Under the pieces are notes generated by a model, which worked only from the letters and a program-made list of their open reading frames with translations, did not search any database and was not told where the DNA came from. A stretch of DNA of 64,000 nucleotides from an uncultured Acidovorax sp. (GTDB lineage: Bacteria; Pseudomonadota; Gammaproteobacteria; Burkholderiales; Burkholderiaceae_C): the NCBI GenBank assembly GCA_913774955.1, contig CAJYKV010000020.1, forward strand, positions 186,001 to 250,000, read 5' to 3'. Shown piece by piece: positions 1 to 8,969 of this stretch. A program made the position numbers and the translations under genes. Within the stretch, counting starts at the first letter, position 1, and every line of letters starts with the position of its first letter.

Positions 1-2
1 CG

Positions 3-872
3 GACGACCTTGCCGCGGCGCAGTCGGGGATTGCCGCGGCCATCGCGGGGTCGGTCGAGCCGGTCCACCTGCGGCGCGAGGAAGGACTGCACGGGGCCGT
101 GGCGCCGCAGGACGGCCAGTACTGGCCGCTGCTCATGCGCGCGCGCTGGCACTTCTGGCGCTCCGGCCGCGACCACCTGCGGCAGGCCGAGCACTACGCG
201 GAGCGGGCACTCCAGGCGCGGCCCGACGATTCACCCAGCCTGTCGCTGCTGGCCTTCGTGCGTATCGCCCGCGTGTGGGCTGGCCGGTCGGCGTGCGTGC
301 GCATGGATGCCTCCGAGGCCCGCCGGCTGGCGCTGCGCGCGGTGGCCAGCGACGAAACCGATGCCTTCGCGCATTTCACGCTCGGCACCGCGCTGTCGTT
401 CTCCGGCCAGTTCGCGCAGGCGGTGTCGGAGCAGGAACTGGCGCTGTCGCTGTGCCCGCAATTCGCCGCGGCCACGGGCGAGCTTGGACGGCTGCTGGCA
501 TTCAGCGGCCGCACGCGCGACGCGGACGCCTGCGCCCGGCAGGCCTGCGAGGCCAGCCCGCTCGATCCGCAGACGAGCCTCTGGGTGCGCACGCGGGCGA
601 TCGCGCGCTTCGTGGAAGGGGATTACGCGGCCGCGGAAGGTTTCGCCTTGCAGGCGCTCGCGCAGCGCCCGGACTGGCTGTTCAACCACTACCTGCTGGC
701 CGCCTGCCAGACCGCGGCCGGCCATGGCGTCGACGGCCGCCGCACGCTCGAGCAGGCCCGCCGTTTCGGGCCCTATCCGGCCGAGGCGCTGAAGGCCTGC
801 CATCCGTTCGCCGACGCCGGGCGGATGGCGCATTACACGGATTGCCTGCGCCAGGCCGGCTGGAAGGGATAG
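3..872 (+). CDS. TPR-repeat protein, C-terminal part (5' end outside window)
   Basis: The frame is open from base 3 to the TAG at 870-872, so only the last 289 or so residues are seen. A GTG at 99 is an internal codon, because coding character continues upstream of it. The visible part opens with an amphipathic stretch (AAAIAGSVEP) typical of the linker before TPRs in adenylate-cyclase-like or winged-helix/TPR regulators. Helix pairs with the A-W-L-Y-G-Y-A-F-A-P spacing of tetratricopeptide repeats follow, for example around AEHYAERALQARPDD and AVSEQELALSLCP. No catalytic motif is visible. The TPR assignment is solid. The full architecture (an N-terminal DNA-binding or cyclase domain) is an inference from similar proteins and cannot be checked here. 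Confidence 0.65.
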   Translation, partial: DDLAAAQSGIAAAIAGSVEPVHLRREEGLHGAVAPQDGQYWPLLMRARWHFWRSGRDHLRQAEHYAERALQARPDDSPSLSLLAFVRIARVWAGRSACVRMDASEARRLALRAVASDETDAFAHFTLGTALSFSGQFAQAVSEQELALSLCPQFAAATGELGRLLAFSGRTRDADACARQACEASPLDPQTSLWVRTRAIARFVEGDYAAAEGFALQALAQRPDWLFNHYLLAACQTAAGHGVDGRRTLEQARRFGPYPAEALKACHPFADAGRMAHYTDCLRQAGWKG

Positions 873-934
873 CCGCTGGACCGGCCCGGGTCCGGGCGGT
901 CCAGGGAGGCGCCCGGGCATGGAGAGTTCCTGCG

Positions 935-2212
935 TCAGCGGCCGTGCAGGAAATCCACCTGCGCGGGCCGGCCAGGCAGCGACAGATTCGCTGCGGGCGC
1001 GGGGCTGGCGGCCAACCGCCGTCCGCGACGCCAGACGCCCAGGCGCGTGGCGCGCAGGCGGATCGCTTCGGCCGGGGTGCGTGCGTGCAGCAGCACGAAA
1101 TCCGCATGGCAGCCGGCCGCGAGGCCGTAGCCTTCCAGGCCCAGCAGGCGGGCGGGGTTTTCCGTCACGGCGGCGAAGCACTGGCGCATCGCCTCCTGCC
1201 CGGTCATCTGCGCCACGTGCAGGCCCATGTGCGCGGCCTCCAGCATGTCGGCGCTGCCGCCGCCGTACCACGGATCCATCACGCAGTCGTGGCCGAAGGC
1301 CACCGTCAGCCCGGCCGCGAGCAGTTCGGGCACGCGCGTCATGCCCCGGCGCTTGGGGTAGGTGTCGTGCCGGCCCTGCAGGGTGATGTTGATGAGCGGG
1401 TTCGCCACCACGCCCAGCTGTGCCTCGGCCATGAGCGGGATCAGCTTGCTCACATAGTAGTTGTCCATGCTGTGCATCGACGTGAGGTGCGAGCCCGTGG
1501 CGCGGCCGTGCAGGCCCAGGCGGTGCGTTTCGTGCGCGAGGGTTTCGACGTGGCGCGAGAGCGGGTCGTCGCTCTCGTCGCAGTGCATGTCCACGCGCAG
1601 TCCGCGCTCTGCGGCGAGTTCGCAGAGCAGGCGCACGCTCTCGGCGCCCTGCGCCATGGTGCGCTCGAAGTGCGGAATGCCGCCGACCACGTCCACGCCG
1701 AGATCGAGCGCCCGGCGCAGGTTCTCGAGCCCGCTGGGCGTGCGCAGCACGCCGTCCTGCGGGAAGGCCACCAGTTGCAGATCGAGGTAGGGCGCGACGC
1801 GGCGCTTCACCTCCAGCAGCGCCTCCACGGGCAGCAGGCTCGGGTCGCTGGTGTCCACGTGGCTGCGGATCGCCAGCAGCCCGCGCGCCACCGCCCAGTC
1901 GCAATAGGCGAGGGCGCGTTCCACGATGGCCTCCTGCGTGAGCAGCGGCTTGAGCTCGCCCCAGAGCGCGATGCCTTCGAGCAGCGTGCCGCTGGCGTTC
2001 ACGCGCGGCAGGCCGTAGGAGAGCGCGGCGTCCAGGTGGAAATGCGCGTCGACGAACGGCGGGCTCAGCAGCATGCCGCCGGCATCCACGGTGGCATGGG
2101 CCGGCGCGCGCAAGCCTTCGGTGACTTCGGCGATGCGGCCGTCCTGCACCGCCACCGACATGGAGGTGCGGCCGTCGGGCAGGGTGGCGTCGTGGATCAG
2201 CAGGTCGAGCAT
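935..2212 (-). CDS. codA: cytosine deaminase
   Basis: Amidohydrolase of 425 residues, the same length as E. coli CodA (427), which deaminates cytosine to uracil in the cytoplasm. Visible landmarks in order are the metal-binding DAHFHLD motif near residue 55, SHVDTSDPSLL near 118, VDMHCDESDDP near 210, the HLTSMHS segment near 245, QGRHDTYPKRRG near 285 and the GHDCVMDPWY metal ligand/active-site segment near 310. All have close counterparts in CodA. The start ATG at 2212 gives a normal N-terminal beta-sandwich. The gene is read leftwards towards the TPR gene and is separated by small unrelated genes from the upp/BMP-transporter block, with which it makes functional sense: cytosine to uracil to UMP. 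Other deaminases of the family, such as isocytosine deaminase, cannot be fully excluded. Confidence 0.9.
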   Translation of the reverse strand: MLDLLIHDATLPDGRTSMSVAVQDGRIAEVTEGLRAPAHATVDAGGMLLSPPFVDAHFHLDAALSYGLPRVNASGTLLEGIALWGELKPLLTQEAIVERALAYCDWAVARGLLAIRSHVDTSDPSLLPVEALLEVKRRVAPYLDLQLVAFPQDGVLRTPSGLENLRRALDLGVDVVGGIPHFERTMAQGAESVRLLCELAAERGLRVDMHCDESDDPLSRHVETLAHETHRLGLHGRATGSHLTSMHSMDNYYVSKLIPLMAEAQLGVVANPLINITLQGRHDTYPKRRGMTRVPELLAAGLTVAFGHDCVMDPWYGGGSADMLEAAHMGLHVAQMTGQEAMRQCFAAVTENPARLLGLEGYGLAAGCHADFVLLHARTPAEAIRLRATRLGVWRRGRRLAASPAPAANLSLPGRPAQVDFLHGR

Positions 2213-2311
2213 GGGGTCACCGGGGTTCGTGGATGGGGAGTCATCGGGGAGGGGGCAGGAGCGGTGCCTGCCGATTGCATATTCTGGGCCAGTCGCCAGC
2301 GGGCCGTGGCC

Positions 2312-2935
2312 TTAAGGCCAGCGCACCGCCACGTTCCAGCCGGAGGCCGACAGCAGCGGCTTCAGCACGGCCTCGGTATTCGAACGCGCTTCGCTCAACG
2401 TCTCGGGCGTGGCGCAGGCCTGGGCCACGTCCTGCTGGGCGATGCGCAACGCCGACTCGATCGCCTGGGTGCGGTGCTCCGATCCAGGCACCAGCGGTTC
2501 GAGGCCGCTGCCGTGCAGGGCATAGAAGTAGGAGCCGCCTTCGTCGCGGGTGCCATGGTTCACGCGGGCCGAGACGGTGCGCGGCGCGGGCAGCGCCAGC
2601 ACGGCGGTGCGTGCGGCGGTGTCCACCTGCTCGTAGCGGGCAGCGCGCAGGTCGGTGCCCACCAGGCAGTCGCCGCGTGCCACCAGCAGCACGCGGGTCT
2701 CGCCGATCGGCAGTTCCCAGCGGGTCCAGGGGATGCCCTGCGTCATCGCGCGGTGGAATTCGATCACGTTGGCGTAGCGCACGCGCACGGAGACGAGCTC
2801 GCCCAGGGATTCGACCGCGGCCAGCGGCGGGGCGGGCGGAACCGGGGCGGGGGCCTGCTGGCGGCCCACGGTCCAGGCGGCCGCGGCCGCGAGGGCGGCG
2901 GCGAGAAGGAGGGCGGAAAGGGAGACGCGTCGCAT
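2312..2935 (-). CDS. DUF4230-like membrane-anchored protein
   Basis: Predicted protein of 207 residues. I chose the ATG at 2935 because it opens directly onto a signal-anchor (MRRVSLSALLLAAALAAAAA); a longer frame from 3028 adds only a Pro/Arg-rich stretch. After the single membrane segment and a Pro-rich linker comes a beta-rich domain of about 150 residues. The patterns GELVSVRVRY, RVLLVARGDCLVGTDL and VLALPAPRTVSARVNHG resemble the DUF4230 family of extracytoplasmic proteins of unknown function. The family call is from memory of its pattern and is moderate. It lies between codA and a glyoxalase-fold gene; nothing in the context fixes its role. Confidence 0.6.
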   Translation of the reverse strand: MRRVSLSALLLAAALAAAAAWTVGRQQAPAPVPPAPPLAAVESLGELVSVRVRYANVIEFHRAMTQGIPWTRWELPIGETRVLLVARGDCLVGTDLRAARYEQVDTAARTAVLALPAPRTVSARVNHGTRDEGGSYFYALHGSGLEPLVPGSEHRTQAIESALRIAQQDVAQACATPETLSEARSNTEAVLKPLLSASGWNVAVRWP

Positions 2936-3114
2936 GTCCCATTGTGGCCCCGCAGGTAGAGCGGGCGCCAGAACGGGGCTTTCCGCGAGAACCCGGAGCG
3001 CGGGCGGCGGGGGACGGCCGGGCGCCATGCCGTGGGAGCGTAAGCTCTTCTTTCCAGGGTGCAGCGGTACCGAGCCGTTGCCCTGTTGTGTCTCACTTTG
3101 CGGAGTTCGATCCC

Positions 3115-3501
3115 ATGCAGTTCGCCTACACCATCCTCTACGTCCAGGACGTCGCCCGGTCCATCGCTTTCTACGAAGCCGCCTTCGACCTGCGGCGGCG
3201 CTTCCTGCACGAGGGTGGCGATTACGGCGAGATGGAGACGGGCGCCACCACGCTGGCGTTTTCGTCCCATCAGCTCATGGCGCAATTGGGTAAGAACCCC
3301 CGCCGCGCCAGCGCCGACACACCCAGCTTCGAGATCGCCTTGACGACGGACGACGTGCCCGCCGCGCTCGCGCGTGCCGTGGCGGCCGGTGCCCGGCAGG
3401 TGCGCGCGCCGGAGCGCATGCCCTGGGGCCAGACCATCGCGTACGTGGAGGACGGCGACGGCGTGCTGGTGGAGCTGTGCACGCCCGTGCAGCCGGGGTG
3501 A
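3115..3501 (+). CDS. VOC/glyoxalase-fold protein
   Basis: Small protein of 128 residues starting at the ATG at 3115 (MQFAYTILYVQDVARSIAFY). It shows the vicinal-oxygen-chelate pattern: a first beta-alpha-beta-beta-beta module with VQDVARSIAFYEAAF, then a second with TTDDVPAALARAVAAGA and PWGQTIAYVEDGDGVLVELC. The terminal VELC segment is where the family places a metal-binding Glu. Members include glyoxalases, fosfomycin-resistance enzymes and ring-cleavage dioxygenases. At this length it is a single-domain member whose substrate cannot be told. It is transcribed towards the GNAT gene, whose stop lies 22 bp away (convergent). Confidence 0.8.
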   Translation: MQFAYTILYVQDVARSIAFYEAAFDLRRRFLHEGGDYGEMETGATTLAFSSHQLMAQLGKNPRRASADTPSFEIALTTDDVPAALARAVAAGARQVRAPERMPWGQTIAYVEDGDGVLVELCTPVQPG

Positions 3502-3523
3502 GGCTCTGCGCGCCCGGTGGTGT

Positions 3524-4186
3524 TCAGGCGGCTGGCTGGGACGCACGCCACGCCGTGCGCGTGAGCCGGTAGAGCACATGCGGGCGCACCGCATGGCCCT
3601 CGGGGACGGACGGGTGCTCGAACGCCTCGGAGGGCGACCCGTGCATGCCCAGGCGCTCCATCACCGCCTGGGAGCGCCGATTGCGCTGCGCGGTGAAGGC
3701 GACGATCTCCTCCAGCCCCAGCGCCTCGAAGCCCGCCCGCAGCGCCAGCCGCGCCCCCTCCGTGGCCAGCCCACGGCCCCAGAAAGGCCGTGCGAGCCGC
3801 CAGCCGATCTCCACGCAGGGTGTGAACGGCAGCGGTGCCGTGGGCCGGTGCAGGCCGATGAAGCCCATGAACGTTCCGCCGGGCGCGCCCGGGCCGTCCT
3901 GTCCGTCCACGCCGCCTGCCAGTTCGGCCGCCCAGAATCCCCAGCCCTGCTGGCCGATCAGCGCTTCGATGCGGTCGGCCATGGCATCGCTCTGCGCCCG
4001 GTCCAGTGGCGCCGGGAAATGCTCCATGACCACGGGGTCGGCATTGAGCGCAGCGAACGGCGCGCGGTCCGCGGGCGTCCACTGGCGCAGGCGCAGCCGG
4101 GGTGAGCGCAGCAGGGCCGGGTCGATGGGGGCAGGGCCGCCCGGCATGGGGCCCGAAGCGGCAGGGTCTGGCATGGCTTTCGGCAT
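3524..4186 (-). CDS. GNAT-family N-acetyltransferase (RimJ/RimL-like)
   Basis: Predicted protein of 220 residues. The core from about residue 25 shows the RimJ/RimL pattern: SPRLRLRQWTPADRAPFAALNADP, then GFIGLHRP, CVEIGWRLARPFWGRGLATEGARL (the acetyl-CoA pyrophosphate-binding loop, here GRGLATEGA), and QRNRRSQAVMERLGM near the C-terminus. These enzymes transfer an acetyl group from acetyl-CoA to an amine, often a protein N-terminus, but the substrate is unknown. The first 20 or so residues are Pro-rich, so a slightly later start (ATG at 4174) is possible. It stands alone, convergent with the glyoxalase-fold gene. Confidence 0.82.
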   Translation of the reverse strand: MPKAMPDPAASGPMPGGPAPIDPALLRSPRLRLRQWTPADRAPFAALNADPVVMEHFPAPLDRAQSDAMADRIEALIGQQGWGFWAAELAGGVDGQDGPGAPGGTFMGFIGLHRPTAPLPFTPCVEIGWRLARPFWGRGLATEGARLALRAGFEALGLEEIVAFTAQRNRRSQAVMERLGMHGSPSEAFEHPSVPEGHAVRPHVLYRLTRTAWRASQPAA

Positions 4187-4273
4187 CCGCCGATGGTAGT
4201 GCGCCGCATGCCTGCAGCCGATGGAGGCCTGCCGTGCGCGGGCCCTCGGCGTCCGTTTCCCAGCGCCTGTGGC

Positions 4274-5197
4274 TCAGCGTTCGCCCTTGCGGTACGGCTT
4301 CATCAATGCCTGCGGGTACGCGGCCTTGCGGGCCACCAGCACCAGCGCCAGGATGGACAGCAGATAGGGCAGCATCAGGTACACCTGATAGGGCAGCCAC
4401 GCGTCGCCCGACTGCTGCAGGCGCAGCTGCAGCGCATCGAAGAACGCGAACAGCAGCGCGCCCAGCAGCGCCTTGCCGGGCCGCCACGAGGCGAACACCA
4501 CGAGGGCCACGCAGATCCAGCCGCGGCCGTTGACCATGTTGAAGAAGAATGCATTGAACGCCGACAGCGTGAGGAAGCTGCCCGCCACGCCCATCAGTGC
4601 CGAGCCCGCCACGATCGCGCCCGTGCGCGTGGCCGCCACCGAAATCCCCTGGCCTTCGGCCGCCTGCGGGTTCTCGCCCACCATGCGCACCGCGAGGCCC
4701 AGCGGCGTGCGGTAGAGCGCCCAGGCCAGCAGCGGCGCCAGCAGCAGGGCGAGCAGCGTGAGCGGCGTCTGCGCCGAGAGAATCGGCACGCCCAGCCAGT
4801 CCATGGGCGCGAACGGCGTGATGGTGGGCGGCGTGTTCACCTTCGGGAACCCGACGCGGTAGCCGTAGTAGCCGAGCGCGGTCGCCAGCAGCGTGATGCC
4901 CAGGCCCGAGACGTGCTGCGACAGCGCCAGGCCCACCGTGAGCCAGGCGTGCAGCAGCCCGAACACCGCGCCCGTGAGCGCCGCCACCGCGACGCCCGCC
5001 CACAGGCCATGCCCCGCATACACGGTGAGCCAGCCGGTGAAGGCACCCGCGACCATGATCCCCTCGATGCCCAGGTTCAGCACGCCCGCGCGCTCGCACA
5101 GCAGCACGCCCAGCGTGCCGAGGATGAGCGGCGTGGCCACGCGCAGCGTCGCGATCCAGAAGGCCGGGTTGGCGAGGATGTCCAGCAGCTCGGTCAT
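4274..5197 (-). CDS. ABC transporter permease (nucleoside/BMP-associated), second subunit
   Basis: Integral membrane protein of 307 residues. It carries the hallmark of the BPD_transp_2 permeases that work with BMP-type binding proteins: LGTLGVLLCERAGVLNLGIEGIM near residues 27-50, then alternating hydrophobic helices and a conserved cytoplasmic segment GENPQAAEGQGI near 195. It starts with an ATG at 5197 that overlaps the stop of the upstream permease (ATGA); an ATG two codons earlier is also possible. It should form a heterodimer channel with the product of 5194-6255, powered by the ATPase at 6252-7844. It is the last gene of the upp-led block. Confidence 0.88.
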   Translation of the reverse strand: MTELLDILANPAFWIATLRVATPLILGTLGVLLCERAGVLNLGIEGIMVAGAFTGWLTVYAGHGLWAGVAVAALTGAVFGLLHAWLTVGLALSQHVSGLGITLLATALGYYGYRVGFPKVNTPPTITPFAPMDWLGVPILSAQTPLTLLALLLAPLLAWALYRTPLGLAVRMVGENPQAAEGQGISVAATRTGAIVAGSALMGVAGSFLTLSAFNAFFFNMVNGRGWICVALVVFASWRPGKALLGALLFAFFDALQLRLQQSGDAWLPYQVYLMLPYLLSILALVLVARKAAYPQALMKPYRKGER

Positions 5198-6255
5198 TTC
5201 CATCTCACGCGGTACTGGGCCAGCAGGCCCGCCACCAGCACCGCGATCAGCGAAGCAGCGACGATCACGTCCGCGATATAGGTCGGCACGCCGATGGCGC
5301 GGCTCATGCTGTCGGCGCCCACCAGCACGCCGGCGACGAAGACGGCCGCCGCCACCACGCCCAGCGGATGCAGCCCGGCCAGCATGGCGATCACGATGCC
5401 GCTGTAGCCGTAGCCGGGTGACATGTCGAGCGTCACGTAGCCGGTGCGGCCCGCCACCTCGATCGCGCCGGCCAGGCCCGCGAGCCCGCCCGAGAGCAGC
5501 GCCACCAGCACCACGGTGCGCGTGACCGGCACGCCCGCGAACGCCGCGGCGCGCGGGTTGGCACCGGCCGCGCGGATGTGGAAGCCCGGCACGGTGCGCG
5601 CCAGCAGCGCCCACAGCAGCACGGCGAGGCCCATGGCGATGAGCAGTCCGGTGTGCAGGCGCGATCCCTGCACCAGCCGCGAGAGTTCCAGCTCGCCCTG
5701 CAGCGCTACGCTCTGCGGCCAGCCCAGCGCCAGCGGGTCTTTCATCGGGCCGTCGAGCAGGGCGGAGACCAGCAGCTGCATCACGAAGTTGAGCAGCAGA
5801 GTGGTCACCACCTCGTCCACGCCCAGCCGCGCCTTCATCAGCGCCGGGCCCAGCAGCAGCGCGGCGCCTGCCAGCGCGGCGGCCAGCATCATCAGCGGGA
5901 ACAAGACCCAGGGCGACCATTCCAGGCCCGTGCCGCCATGCATGCCGCCCACGGCGACCGCGGCGATCGCACCGGCGTAGAGCTGGCCTTCGGCGCCGAT
6001 GTTGAACAGGCGCGCGCGGAAGGCCACGGCCGCGGCGAGGCCCGTCAGGATCAGCGGCGTGGCGCGCGTGAGCGTTTCGGTGAGCGCGAAGACGGAGCCG
6101 AACGCGCCCTGCGCCAGCAGCGCATAGGTGCGGCCCACGGGGGCGCCCGCCCACAGCACCAGCAGCGCGGAGACGAGCAGCGTGAAGGCCACGGCGCCGA
6201 TGGGCGCGGCCACGTAGGCCGCGGCGGAGGTGCGGTGGCGTTTTTCGAGTCTCAT
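5194..6255 (-). CDS. ABC transporter permease (nucleoside/BMP-associated), first subunit
   Basis: Integral membrane protein of 353 residues with about eight to ten hydrophobic helices. Family features include ARLFNIGAEGQLYAGAI near residue 85, DEVVTTLLLNFVMQLLV near 145, and GANPRAAAFAGVPVTRT near 230, which mirrors the cytoplasmic loop of the partner permease. The start ATG at 6255 overlaps the ATPase stop (ATGA) and its own stop overlaps the next permease, so the three genes are translationally coupled. The pairing of two such permeases with a double-domain ATPase and a BMP lipoprotein-type binding protein is typical of nucleoside importers. Confidence 0.88.
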   Translation of the reverse strand: MRLEKRHRTSAAAYVAAPIGAVAFTLLVSALLVLWAGAPVGRTYALLAQGAFGSVFALTETLTRATPLILTGLAAAVAFRARLFNIGAEGQLYAGAIAAVAVGGMHGGTGLEWSPWVLFPLMMLAAALAGAALLLGPALMKARLGVDEVVTTLLLNFVMQLLVSALLDGPMKDPLALGWPQSVALQGELELSRLVQGSRLHTGLLIAMGLAVLLWALLARTVPGFHIRAAGANPRAAAFAGVPVTRTVVLVALLSGGLAGLAGAIEVAGRTGYVTLDMSPGYGYSGIVIAMLAGLHPLGVVAAAVFVAGVLVGADSMSRAIGVPTYIADVIVAASLIAVLVAGLLAQYRVRWK

Positions 6256-7844
6256 GGGGTGTTGTCGCCCGGTGCGCGGGCCGCGGCAAAGCCTTCGCCG
6301 GCCATCGCCAGGCCGATGGCCTCGCGCGTCCAGGCGTCGGCCGGCAGGGCTTCGGTCAGGTGCCCGCCGTGCATCACCGCCACGCGGTCGCCCAACTGCA
6401 GCACTTCGTCCAGGTCGTCCGAGATGAGCAGCACGGCCGCGCCCGAGTCGCGCGCGGTGATGAGCTGCCGCTGCACGAAGGTGACGGCGCCGATGTCCAG
6501 GCCCCAGGTGGGCTGGTGGGCGACGATCAGCCGCGGAGGCTCCGGATGGTGCGGATCGGGCGACAGCAGCGCCCGCCCGAGGATCAGCTTCTGCATGTTG
6601 CCGCCCGACAGCGACCGCGCCGGCACATCGGGCCCGCCGCCGCGCACGTCGAAGGTCTCGGCCACGCGGCGCGCATGCTGGCGGGCCGCGCGGCGCTTGA
6701 TCCAGCCGGCGGTGAACCACGGGTGGGAGAACCAGCGGCTGCCCAGGCGTTCGGAGACGGCGTTCTCCCAGACCGGCAGATCGCCCACCACGCCCACGGC
6801 GTGGCGGTCCTCGGGAATGCGCGCCACGCCCTGGGCGACGAGGCGCTGGGGATGCGCCGGCAGCGGCCGGCCCTGCAGCGTGGCGCTGCCCCGCGTGGGC
6901 ACGCGCACGCCGCAGAGCACGTCGGCCAGCGCCACCTGCCCATTGCCCGACACGCCCGCGATGGCGGTGATCTCGCCTGCGCGGAGCACAAGGTGGACGC
7001 CGTGCAGCGCATCGCGCCCGCCGGCGGTATGGACATCGTCGAGGGTGCAGACGGCGTCACCCACGTGTCGCGCGGGCCGGCGCTCGGCACGCTCGACGGC
7101 ATGGCCCACCATCCATTGCGCGAGTTGCGCCTGTGTGGTGCGCTGGGCGGGCGCCTCGGCCACCAGCCGGCCCTGGCGCAGCACAGCCACGCGGTGCGAG
7201 ACGCGCAGCACCTCGCCCAGCTTATGGCTGATGAAGATGATGGACAGGCCCTCGGCGACCATCTGCGAGAGGGTGGCGAAGAGCGCCTCGCTCTCCTGCG
7301 GCGTGAGCACGGCCGTGGGCTCGTCCAGGATCAGGATGCGCGCGCCGCGGTAGAGCGCTTTCAGGATCTCCACGCGCTGGCGCTCGCCCACGGAAAGATC
7401 ACCCACGCGGGATTCCGGTACCACGGGCAGGCCGAAGCGCCGCGACACCTCCAGCAGCCGCGCGCGTGCGGCTCCGCGGCGCGAGAACGGCTGCCACAGC
7501 GGCTCGCTGCCCAGCAGCACGTTGTCCAGCACGCTCAGGTTGTCGGCCAGCGTGAAATGCTGGTGCACCATGCCGATGCCCGCCGCCAGCGCGGCGCGCG
7601 GCTGGCCCGGCGGCAGCGGGCGGCCGAATGCTTCGATGCTGCCTGCGTCCGCCACGTAGTGCCCGAACAGGATCGACATCAGCGTGGACTTGCCCGCACC
7701 GTTCTCGCCCAGCAGCGCCAGCACCTCGCCGCGCGCGAGCGTGAGCGAGATGCCGTCGTTCGCCACCAGGCTGCCGAAGCGCTTGGTGATGCCGGAGAGG
7801 CGCAGCACGGTGTCCGGCGCGGCGGCCAGTGGCGGTGCGGACAT
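6252..7844 (-). CDS. ABC transporter ATP-binding protein (double domain, BMP/nucleoside type)
   Basis: Protein of 530 residues made of two fused ABC domains, as in ribose- and nucleoside-type importers. Domain 1 has Walker A GENGAGKSTLM near residue 47, signature LSVGERQRVEILKAL near 150 and Walker B ILILDEPTAVLTPQE near 170. Domain 2 has a degenerate P-loop (GVSGNGQVALADVL, no Lys-Ser) but a good signature LSGGNMQKLILGRAL near 405. A degenerate second P-loop is normal in this family. Start ATG at 7844, 22 bp after the binding-protein stop. It energises the two permeases downstream. Confidence 0.92.
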   Translation of the reverse strand: MSAPPLAAAPDTVLRLSGITKRFGSLVANDGISLTLARGEVLALLGENGAGKSTLMSILFGHYVADAGSIEAFGRPLPPGQPRAALAAGIGMVHQHFTLADNLSVLDNVLLGSEPLWQPFSRRGAARARLLEVSRRFGLPVVPESRVGDLSVGERQRVEILKALYRGARILILDEPTAVLTPQESEALFATLSQMVAEGLSIIFISHKLGEVLRVSHRVAVLRQGRLVAEAPAQRTTQAQLAQWMVGHAVERAERRPARHVGDAVCTLDDVHTAGGRDALHGVHLVLRAGEITAIAGVSGNGQVALADVLCGVRVPTRGSATLQGRPLPAHPQRLVAQGVARIPEDRHAVGVVGDLPVWENAVSERLGSRWFSHPWFTAGWIKRRAARQHARRVAETFDVRGGGPDVPARSLSGGNMQKLILGRALLSPDPHHPEPPRLIVAHQPTWGLDIGAVTFVQRQLITARDSGAAVLLISDDLDEVLQLGDRVAVMHGGHLTEALPADAWTREAIGLAMAGEGFAAARAPGDNTP

Positions 7845-7866
7845 GGGGGAGGGCGGGCGCGCCGCC

Positions 7867-8877
7867 TTACTTCGCCGTGGACTTGGGCTGGCTGTCGTCC
7901 ACCTTCACGGTGAATTTTCCGGCCAGGATCTCGGCCTCGCGCGCCTTGACCTTGGCCACCACGTCGGCCGGCACCTTCTTCTCGAACGTGCCCAGGGGCG
8001 CCAGGGACGAGCCCTTGTGCTGCATCATCGAATACGGGCCGTAGTCCTCGGCGGTGAACTTGCCGGCCTTCACGAGCCCGATGGCGCGGTCCACGCTGGG
8101 CTCCATGTGCCACAGGGCGGAGGCGACCACGGTGTCGGGATACTGCGGCTGGGTGTCGATCACGTTCCCGATGGCCAGCTTGCCCTTTTCCTTGGCCGCG
8201 TCGCTCACGCCGAAGCGCTCGGCATAGAGCACGTCCGCGCCCTTGTCGATCATGGCGAAGGTGGCTTCCTTGGCCTTCGGGGGGTCGAACCAACTGTTGA
8301 TGAAGGTGACGGTGAACTCCACCTTCGGATTCACTTCCTTGGCGCCGGCCATGAAGGCGTGCATCAGGCGGTTCACTTCAGGAATGGGGAAGCCGCCGAC
8401 CATGCCGATCTTGTTCGTCTTCGTAATGCCGCCTGCGATCATGCCGGTCAGGTAGGCGGGCTCCTGGATGTAGTTGTCGAACACGCTGAAGTTGGGCGCC
8501 TGGGGCTTGCCCGACGAGCCCATGACGAAGGCGGTCTTAGGGAAGTCCTTGGCCACCTTGCGGGCGGCGGACTCCACACCGAACACCTCGCCGAAGATCA
8601 GCTGGTTGCCGCCGTTGGCGTACTCGCGCATCACGCGCTCGTAGTCGGCATTGGCCACGTTCTCGCTGCTCTTGTACTCGATCTCGCCGCGCGCCTCGGC
8701 CGCCTTCAGCGCCTTGTGGATGCGGCTCACCCACTGCTGCTCATAGGGCACCGTGTAGATGCCCGCCACCTTCAGCCTGGCCTGGGCGAAGGCCGCCACG
8801 GGCGCGAGGCCCAGGGTGGCCGAGATGGCCAGGGAGGTGCAGAGCAGGCGGCCGGTGAAGAGGCGGCGGGTGGTCAT
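7867..8877 (-). CDS. BMP-family ABC transporter substrate-binding protein
   Basis: Protein of 336 residues with an export signal (MTTRRLFTGRLLCTSLAISA, cleavage near AFAQA). The mature part has the Bmp/PnrA fold pattern: KVAGIYTVPYEQQWVSRIHKAL, a segment around VMREYANGGNQLIFGEVFG, PNFSVFDNYIQEPAYLTGMIAGGITKTNKIGMVGGFPIPEVN, and GADVLYAERFGVSDAAKE. This subfamily binds purine or pyrimidine nucleosides or bases. There is no lipobox Cys, so the protein is probably periplasmic. It lies between upp (93 bp upstream) and the ATPase. With upp and the nearby codA, the most likely cargo is a pyrimidine base or nucleoside; this is inference. Confidence 0.9.
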   Translation of the reverse strand: MTTRRLFTGRLLCTSLAISATLGLAPVAAFAQARLKVAGIYTVPYEQQWVSRIHKALKAAEARGEIEYKSSENVANADYERVMREYANGGNQLIFGEVFGVESAARKVAKDFPKTAFVMGSSGKPQAPNFSVFDNYIQEPAYLTGMIAGGITKTNKIGMVGGFPIPEVNRLMHAFMAGAKEVNPKVEFTVTFINSWFDPPKAKEATFAMIDKGADVLYAERFGVSDAAKEKGKLAIGNVIDTQPQYPDTVVASALWHMEPSVDRAIGLVKAGKFTAEDYGPYSMMQHKGSSLAPLGTFEKKVPADVVAKVKAREAEILAGKFTVKVDDSQPKSTAK

Positions 8878-8969
8878 CGCGGTGTCCTTGGATCGAAAGA
8901 GAGTGACGTAACGGGCGGGATGCCGCAGTCAAGCAGGATGCATGCCATCCACGCGCTGCGGCAGGTCCC

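Noticed and set aside
275-2959. Long open frame of nearly 900 codons on the plus strand
   Set aside because: It runs antisense to codA and the DUF4230-like gene, has Arg/Ala/Gly/His-rich composition typical of a GC-rich shadow frame, and no recognisable domain.
3045-3056. GAGCGTAAGCTC hairpin near 3050 as a terminator
   Set aside because: The stem is only 4 bp and no T-run of useful length follows. Not reported as a feature.
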